This document shows positions 57,917-64,000 of a stretch of DNA of 64,000 nucleotides, piece by piece. Where the stretch lies: the NCBI GenBank assembly GCA_037577475.1, contig CM075187.1:27206310-27270309 (forward strand), written 5' to 3'. The translations under genes were made by a program, and so were the position numbers. Every line of letters starts with the position of its first letter. Position 1 is the stretch's first letter. Source of the stretch: Chaunax sp. Z400. Lineage: Eukaryota > Chordata > Actinopteri > Lophiiformes > Chaunacidae. The notes under the pieces were generated by a model. The model had not been told where the DNA came from and searched no databases. It worked only from the letters and a program-made list of their open reading frames with translations.

Positions 57917-58330
57917 AATTACAGAGTCATAATATTATTATTCTCTGACAGTATTATTGTATAAACCATCTTCCTTATGTTTATGTACTGTTTGAGCCAC
58001 ATTTCTCTAATTAAAATCCAAACTGATGCAAACTCAAACACAAAGATGAAATAAATAAGGTGTATAGAATTTCACTTAATTATTTTCAATCTGCTCTGAC
58101 AGGAGAGACCAGTGAGGAGTCAGATGAAGGGAGAGGAGGTGAATACAGAGGGAGAAAGAGAACTAGGAGAGGAGGGTAAGACCTCGTAGCTCTGGGGTAC
58201 CACGACTCCATGTTGGTTCTGAACCAGTGGGCTTGATTGTGTACAGGAAGTGGGGGTTTGGAGATATTCAAACAGTATAAACTCTGTTTTGGTGATTTGT
58301 TATGGTGGTGAAATCCCAGCATCATGGGTT
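57917..58330. other. Intergenic sequence, no recognised gene
   Basis: Short AT-rich spacer between the minisatellite and the AT repeat upstream of the kinase gene. Nothing recognised. Confidence 0.6.
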
Positions 58331-58425
58331 TTATATATATATTATTATATTATAATATATATATTATTATATTATAATATATATATTATTATATTATAAT
58401 ATATATATTATTATTATTATATCCA
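58331..58425. repeat. AT-only tandem repeat, about 22-bp unit
   Basis: About three and a half copies of an ATATATATATTATTATATTATA unit, followed by ATT repeats. It is entirely A and T and strongly self-complementary. It lies about 450 bases upstream of the kinase start. Confidence 0.85.
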
Positions 58426-58661
58426 AACTGGGACCTTTAACATTAAGCTAATTCACCTGGCGCTAACCCTCTAATAATGTCCACCTGGAGCTCAGCACTC
58501 AGACCAGTCACTTTTAACTGGAGGCTTCAATATTTCTGGAATCAAGCTTATCTGCTTTCTTTCTGATTGAGATAATTAGACGGATGTTAACGGTGTGTGT
58601 GTGTTCAGTAGGAAGCTAGCGTCAGGACATGGTTAGCTTAGCTTAGCATAAAAACGGAATG

Positions 58662-58667
58662 TATAAA
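58662..58667 (+). promoter_or_regulatory. Candidate TATA box of the HIPK-like kinase
   Basis: A TATAAA within TGTATAAAACTGG lies 210 bases upstream of the ATG. It is the only TATA-like match seen close to the gene on the correct strand that is not inside a simple AT repeat. Preceding bases include the GCTTAGCATAAAAAC motif common in dispersed fish repeats, so it may be coincidental. Confidence 0.25.
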
Positions 58668-58733
58668 ACTGGCAGGTAACTGGATCTGACTGCATTTCCT
58701 GTTGGCACTGAGAGAGAAACAACCATTTGTTAC

Positions 58734-58849
58734 TCAACTCATCTGTTAGACAAGAAAACACTGAGGATTTTCAAAGATTCAACCTTGAGATTCAACTCAT
58801 CTGTTAGACAACAAAACACAGAGGATTTTCAACGATTCAACCTTCAGAT
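58734..58849 (+). repeat. 58-bp tandem duplication in the kinase 5' region
   Basis: Two adjacent copies (58734-58791 and 58792-58849) both read TCAACTCATCTGTTAGAC, then a GAGGATTTTCAA-type segment and GATTCAACCTT, differing at a few positions. The second copy ends 27 bases before the start codon, so both probably lie in the 5' UTR. Confidence 0.85.
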
Positions 58850-58876
58850 TCCACTCAAATCATCTACTTTGAGAAA

Positions 58877-61247
58877 ATGTCGACTTCAGAAACGTCATCT
58901 TGGCCGAGAACAGACTCCTGTGGACCAGGTAAGACTCAACACACTAAACTGTACATGATGCTGAATCCATATACTTTGAAAGGACACTGAAGACACCAGT
59001 CTGTTCACAACCTACAAGCTTAAAAGTGGTTCTTAAATGTAACACAGGACAGCAGCTCTGTGTCAAGAGGGGATGATTCTTGGAAATATTGTTGAGAACA
59101 TACAAGTTACTGAAGTCCAGAGTTGGTTTGATGTTATTTTATCTCAACCATCTTAAATCTCTTGCTAATCCATTTTCCTAAATAAATTAATCAGTTGAAA
59201 AGGTGATAAAATCATCAGTATTTAACACATTTGTCTTCAAGTTAACACTGAAATACAAGGACATTGTTCCTGGTTCAGGTGTGTGTTTGTTCATGTTGTG
59301 TTGATTCACTGAGACTCACAGATTTCACATATTTTATCTCCATGTTTACCGTCTTTCCTCACAGTTCCTCTACCACCACCTGAGGTTGAACCTGGTCTAA
59401 GTCTCCACAGCAGCACGTCCCACTACTCAGTACTGGAGATCAGTGGTGAAGGCTGCTTTGGTAAAGTAGCCAGGTGTAGAAATCTGGCAACAGAAGAGGC
59501 AGTGGCTGTCAAGTTTGTCAAGAACAAAAGTCACACAGAGGCAGAGGTAGGTTGTTGGAGTCCATTTGTTGAGTTTAATACTTAGATGTAGTATTCTCCA
59601 TCAGAGTATGTACTATGAACGGTTGTCATGTCTCTTTTCTCCACAGGTGTCCATGTTGGAGGCCATCAGTGTCCTGGATCTGGACAAAGCAAACGTGCTA
59701 AAGTTTCTGGAGCAGTTTGACCACCAGGGACTGACCTGTCTGGTGTTCGAGTTGCTGGACAGGAGTCTCCAGGACTGGTTCAGAGAAACTGAATGGAGTC
59801 CAATGTATCTGGATTGCATCAGGCCTATTGCAAAGCAGGTCTGTATTATTGTAATTTGGAACCAATCAACTGTTGTACATATCTGCTAGTCATCAGTGAA
59901 GAAAACCTTAAACTGAACCCTAATCCTAAACATTAGCTCATGGAAAACTGAATCTAAACGTGTCCGTTCTTGTTTGTCCCTGCAGCTGTTTGTAGCTCTG
60001 GACGCCCTGACCGCTGTTGGTATCCTGCATACAGACATTAAACCAGACAACATCATGTTGGTTGATATGCAGGACCAGCCCCTCAGGGTTAAACTCATCG
60101 ACTTCGGCAATGCCCTTCCAGCCGCTGCTGTCCACCCTGGTATGGCTGTTCAGCCACTTGCATACAGGTATCTTCATCCGTTAATCTAAGAGAGTTTATG
60201 CCATTCTTTTAGAGATCCACGTTGTTCCCTTGGTCCAACATATTTCTCATCTTTGACTCTTTGTTTCCCTCCTCAGAGCTCCAGAGATTGTTCTTGGCCT
60301 GCCCTTCACCGCGGCCATCGATGTGTGGGGAGTCGGCTGCGTCCTGGCCTTCCTGTACCTCGCTAGGCACCTCCTCTGGTTTGCCTCTGAGTATCAGCTG
60401 GTATGTCAGCTACCTCACACACATGTACACAACCAAGTACAGACTTTATGCAGAAATTCAGCTGATGTCACTCTGTATTCTTCTTCTGCAGATGAAGGCC
60501 ATAGTCCAACTTGTGGGTCATCCAGAGGACCACCTGCTCCGTGCTGGGATGTTCACCCAGCGTTTTTACCTTAACGAAAAAGCTGCTGATGGGCCAACAT
60601 GGAGGCTAATGGTTGAGTAACCACCATCTAATATAATTGAATTGATTCAATGATTTTATTTGAACTCTTTTTAAATAGTTCTCATACATTTCTTGTCTCT
60701 TTAGACTGAAGAAGAATACGCAGCAGCCAACTACGTGATGCCAGAAGAGCTGAACTCCACCACTCACCTGCTCAGCTCTCTGGAGGACCTGGTTGATGTA
60801 AGCACTGTCTGTTGTTTAAGTTAAGACTGAATCAGCTCTTGTTAACTTCCTGTTTCTGAGAGGTAGGGACTGGATTAACTAACTGAATCTGTTTCCAAAT
60901 CCAGATCTACGACAAAGAGGAGGAGGCTGAGTATGAGGACCGGCTGGTTTTTGTAGACCTGCTGAGACAGTTGCTCCATGTTGACGGGGATCAGAGAATC
61001 TCTCCCTATCAAGCTCTGCAGCATCCCTTCATCAGCATGGAGCACCTCACAAAGACCCCTGACAGCAGAACCCAGTGAGTGACTGTGTGTCTGGTAGTAG
61101 ATATCACATATGGTTGGGTGAACTGATGGTTTGGTCGATTGATTGACTGATTCACTAACTGACGGTCATTCTTGTTCCAGTCTGGCCACCTCCCAACCCT
61201 TCATGAATAAGCCCTGGATTTCTGATGGAGACAAACCTCCAGTCTGA
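58877..61247 (+). CDS. HIPK-like serine/threonine protein kinase, nine exons, 393 aa to first stop
   Basis: Exons: 58877-58928, 59365-59546, 59647-59838, 59986-60167, 60277-60400, 60492-60611, 60705-60797, 60905-61074 and 61181-61247. All have GT-AG introns with matching phases. The product is a compact kinase domain: glycine loop SGEGCFGKV (44-52), ATP-binding Lys67 in AVKFVK, catalytic loop HTDIKPDN (157-164, Asp159 and Asn164), metal-binding IDFG (Asp181), YRAPEIVLGLPF (202-213), and an HIPK-type C-lobe (GHPEDHLLRAG, PTWRLM, HPFISMEHL). The pattern fits the homeodomain-interacting protein kinase branch of the CMGC/DYRK group. It lacks the long C-terminal regions of true HIPK1-3, as do the many small HIPK-like genes of fishes. 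The catalytic loop is HTD, a non-RD kinase like HIPK's HAD. All catalytic residues are present, so it should be active if expressed. Substrates are unknown. The in-frame TGA at 61245-61247 is discussed separately. Confidence 0.9.
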
Positions 61248-61514
61248 CATCAGGAAGATCCAGATGTCTGGTCCACTGATGGAGCCCAAGGTGAAGACAT
61301 CAGAGGAGATGAAGCAGCTGCTGGCCCATCTGATGCAGAGGTACATCGATGGTCCAGTGAACATTTGGCTGCCAGGTCTTCAGAAGGGGCTGAACCTCCA
61401 GGTTTTGCCCCTGATGTCTCATCCTCCTCCGGTCGCCCAAGGAAGTGGTTCAGCAGGATTCGACGGTTTTTCAAACGGATCACGTCTCCATTCTGTTGCT
61501 GCTGGCGTCCCTAG
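61248..61514 (+). other. Open frame continuing the kinase after its TGA (possible C-terminal tail)
   Basis: Directly after the TGA at 61245-61247 the same reading frame stays open for 88 codons to a TAG at 61512-61514. It reads HQEDPDVWSTDG, a Gly/Ala/Ser/Glu-rich stretch, GAEPPGFAPDVSSSSG, then RPRKWFSRIRRFFKRI and a final PFCCCWRP. A basic-aromatic segment followed by adjacent cysteines looks like a membrane-binding or palmitoylated tail. I recall similar basic tails on fish HIPK-like proteins, but could not check this. Explanations are a nonsense mutation in this allele, stop readthrough, or an assembly error. The next base after TGA is C, which favours leaky termination, but the fuller CTAG readthrough context is absent. 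Confidence 0.45.
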
Positions 61515-61545
61515 TGTGGAAGACCTATGGTATGTTTAACTTTTC

Positions 61546-62060
61546 TTGTTATATAAAATGAAGTTTATTTCTTATCTAAAATTCATTCATTCAGTCATTT
61601 TCTATATCCACTTATCCTGTGTAGGATAACGGAGCCTATCCCAGCTGACTAGGTGTGAGGCTACACCCTGGACAAGTCACCAGTTCATCGCAGGGCCTCG
61701 TATCTAAAATGATTTGTATTTGTTATATGAAATTAAGTATATTTCTTAGCTAAAATGATTTTTATTAGTTTTATAAAATTTAGTATATTTCTTATCTAAA
61801 ATTATTTTTATTTGTTATATAAAATTTAGTATATTTCTTATCTAAAATTATTTTTATTTGTTATATAATATTAAGTATATTTCTTAGCTAAAATGATTTT
61901 TATTAGTTTTATAAAATTTAGTATATTTCTTATCTAAAATGATTTTTATTTGTTATATAAAATTAAGTATATTTCTTACCTAAAATGATTTTTATTTGTT
62001 ATATAAAAGTACGTATATTTCTAAAATGATGTATATTTATCTAAAATGATGTGTATTTCT
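61546..62060. repeat. AT-rich minisatellite, about 46-bp unit, split by a SINE fragment
   Basis: Repeats of CTTATCTAAAATGATTTTTA followed by TTTGTTATATAAAATTAAGTATATTT, about seven copies from 61701 to about 62060. One earlier partial copy lies at about 61546-61582, before the inserted SINE fragment. Confidence 0.85.
61583..61700 (-). mobile_element. SINE fragment with 10-bp flanking duplication
   Basis: It reads TTTTCTATATCCACTTATCC, GGAGCCTATCCCAGCTGACT and CACCCTGGACAAGTCACCAG, the same body as the SINE at 14250-14535. It lacks the tRNA-like head. TATCTAAAAT flanks it on both sides (61573-61582 and 61701-61710), as expected of a target-site duplication. Confidence 0.7.
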
Positions 62061-62107
62061 TACTTAAATTTATATATATTTCTAATGTAATATGATTGTC
62101 ATCCTGC

Positions 62108-62330
62108 AGGTTACCATGGACTGATGTTCCTCACCCCCTCTCTCTCTCCCATCTTTCTCTCTCTCTATTTCTCTCACCCCAACCGGTCAAAGCAGAGGGC
62201 CGCCCACCATGAGTCTCGGATCTGCTCGGGGTTTCTGCCTTTTTAAAAAATGGCAGTTTTTCCCCGCCACTGTCGCAAAATGCTTGCTCATGGTGGATTG
62301 TTGGGTCTCTTTAGAATAACGAACGAACGA
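62108..62330 (+). repeat. Dispersed teleost repeat (GGCCGCCCACCATGAG type)
   Basis: It contains AGAGGGCCGCCCACCATGAG, CTGCTCGGGGTTTCTGCC and AAATGCTTGCTCATGGTGG, which recur in many fish genomes. A TCTCTC-rich stretch precedes it and GATC/GATG arrays follow. It has no coding capacity. Confidence 0.6.
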
Positions 62331-62345
62331 TCGATCGACCGATCG

Positions 62346-62434
62346 ATGGATGGATGGATGGATGGATGGATGGATGGATGGATGGATGGATGGATGGATG
62401 GATAGATGGATAGATAGATAGATAGATAGATAGA
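62346..62434. repeat. (GATG)n followed by (GATA)n
   Basis: About 14 GATG units pass into about eight GATA units. A tetranucleotide microsatellite. Confidence 0.95.
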
Positions 62435-63835
62435 TTTAAATAAACTCAATTGACTAATTAATTGCAGTGAAGACTATATTCATTCCATAACACACACTCT
62501 TATGAATATTCCAACCATCCAAGTGTCTGAATAGTAAAACAACTAGAAGATAAATACTAGAGTCTGTTGCTGCTGCTCTAAACATAGATTGGATTAAAAA
62601 TGTGAACTATTTGTAAAATCACAGATTTGACTGATATTATTACCTTGGCTTGGTTTGAAATTTTCATCTTAGTTGACATAGATTCTTTGGGATTCTCGTT
62701 CTTGACCATCAATCGGTTTGAATCATTCTGGATGTTTCTTCTGCAGCTGATTGACTTTGACTAAATATATTAAATTTGAGACAATCCAAGACAACAGAAG
62801 GTTTGATGTTAATGCTTTAAGTTCATGATAATGATTGATACAGAACAAATGAATGAGTTTTTCTCTCCATCTGAACACACTAACTTTTGTATCTGACTGT
62901 TTTTCACAAAGTTCCAGTGTTTTCACTGCCAAGCTCCCTTTGTGTGTTTTCCTGTTGAGCTACAGCAGAGTAATAGTAACTCAAAGAGGGAATTTCACAC
63001 TAAAAACGGTCATTTTGGATTGACAGTTTGTCTGCATGGTGTAAAATGACTTTTTTAATTGAACCACTGATCACTGGTGGACAAAGCACCACCAAAAAAG
63101 ATTATGTATATCAGATAGTAGAAGAAGCAGATACCCTCTTCTCTACTCCCACAGGTCTGACCTTTTTAACAAATCTGGTTCATTTTTATGCAAACAAAAT
63201 CATATTAATCATATTAAACTTCTACACAAGGTAGCTTTGATGCAAACAGTATTTTTGAGATGTGATCTTCAGTCAGATTTTACATCAGTACATGTTTACT
63301 TTTGTTCTTTCAAAGCTATGTCTGACTTTAAAAATAAAATATCAAAAATTCTATCTTTGTCTACCCCCGTGGTAAAACAGAAACTTTGACCCCCTTCAGG
63401 TTTTTACCAGCACTCCTTAAAAACCAAAAACACATGATGTCCAAATAAACTGACATGTTAGGGATCAGTGAGGACATCATTATCTGAATTTATAACACTA
63501 CTCAGAAAGGGCGGGGTCTCAACCTGAAGTGGGTGGGGCTTAAACAGGAAATGTTGAGACTGAAATTGATATGGGTTGATCAGAAGTTGCTGTATTTATT
63601 ATTGATCAGAAGATCATTTCCAGGACAGCCTCAGAAGTGAGCTTCAGATCCATGTTTTTGATCACAGGATGAAAGAACCACTGACTAAAGACATAAAGTT
63701 CAGTCAGCTGCCAAAGAGGATTTTCCTTCATCACAAGTACAGATATTGACAGATGATAGTCATTCTTTATAAACGTGTTTAGGAGGAATAAAATCCATGT
63801 CCATGTTGACAGGAGTTTGACTTTGTGGGTTTAAC
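62435..63835. other. Sequence downstream of the kinase, no recognised gene
   Basis: AT-rich sequence. Short open frames here carry no recognisable domain and no splice context. Nothing supported. Confidence 0.55.
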
Positions 63836-64000
63836 TTGATGACTTGTGAGAATCGAGTTGTAGATATCATTCATTAGAATTGCAACTCGTAAAAATTACA
63901 TTAGTGAGAAATTAATTGTTCATATCAATGAATAATATTGTGACTAGTGAGAAATAAAGTGTAGATATCTTTAATTAGAATTGCTATGAGTCAAAATTAC
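63836..64000. repeat. Tandem-like repeat at the window edge
   Basis: GTAGATATC...TTAGAATTGC and GTGAGAA(A/T) blocks recur about three times at roughly 50-base spacing, running off the right edge. It appears to be a diverged minisatellite. Confidence 0.5.

Noticed and set aside
56454..57932. 492-codon open frame across the minisatellite as a repetitive protein gene
   Set aside because: The frame exists only because unit lengths are multiples of three. Both strands are open, and there is no promoter, splice signal or recognisable domain.
45090..58870. Frataxin or other expected TJP2 neighbours
   Set aside because: Looked for conserved exon-like peptides but found none. The only gene upstream in this window is the kinase.
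61225..61539. 104-codon frame METNLQSDIRKIQ as the kinase C-terminus
   Set aside because: It is in a different frame from the kinase exons. The frame in phase with exon 9 is the one that ends in the basic Cys-rich tail.

Overview
The window looks like a stretch of a ray-finned (teleost) fish nuclear genome. Genes are split into many short exons with GT-AG introns. The introns and spacers are AT-rich and full of CA/GT and TA microsatellites, tRNA-derived SINEs, non-LTR retrotransposon fragments, Tc1-like and other DNA-transposon relics, and a minisatellite. No bacterial-style gene organisation, CRISPR array, rRNA gene or functional tRNA gene was seen. Two protein-coding genes can be assembled by hand with consistent splice phases. 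All other long open frames are antisense shadows, simple repeats or transposon remains. || Positions 60-44895, minus strand: a tight-junction protein 2 (ZO-2) gene, cut by the left edge of the window. Seventeen coding exons are resolved. They encode PDZ1, an Arg/Ser-rich linker, PDZ2, a short linker, PDZ3, SH3 and most of the guanylate-kinase-like (GUK) domain, about 798 residues from the canonical methionine. The C-terminal exons lie beyond base 1. The first exon identified (44797-44895) sits in a GC-rich block and would add an alternative N-terminus in frame. The introns hold most of the mobile elements: a Rex1/CR1-like reverse-transcriptase fragment (10016-10850), a Tc1/mariner relic (about 15040-15640), a tRNA-derived SINE (14250-14535), an inverted-repeat element with a THAP-like fragment (17740-18465), LINE 3' ends (22949-23475, 25140-25545, 29577-30000, 31230-32056), a pair of related small inverted-repeat elements (33851-34304 and 41125-41312), and a 600-bp GT-rich compound repeat (34376-34975). 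|| Positions 45100-58870: an intergenic region with no recognised gene. It carries a Penelope-like remnant (about 47300-47790), a retroelement endonuclease-like coding fragment split by a SINE (49975-50585), (GT)n and (TA)n tracts, and a minisatellite of about 50 copies of a 27/30-bp unit (56478-57916). || Positions 58877-61247 (possibly to 61514), plus strand: a nine-exon gene for a small protein kinase resembling the homeodomain-interacting protein kinases (HIPK/DYRK group), 393 residues to its first stop. That TGA is followed in the same frame by 88 more open codons ending in a basic, aromatic, cysteine-rich tail. This may be a nonsense allele, stop readthrough or an assembly error. Beyond it, to 64000, lie an AT-rich minisatellite interrupted by a SINE fragment, a dispersed teleost repeat, GATG/GATA arrays and unannotated sequence. 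|| The two genes are divergent, about 14 kb apart, and nothing in the sequence suggests they work together. ZO-2 is a junctional scaffold of epithelia. The kinase belongs to a group that is expanded in fish and often evolves quickly.
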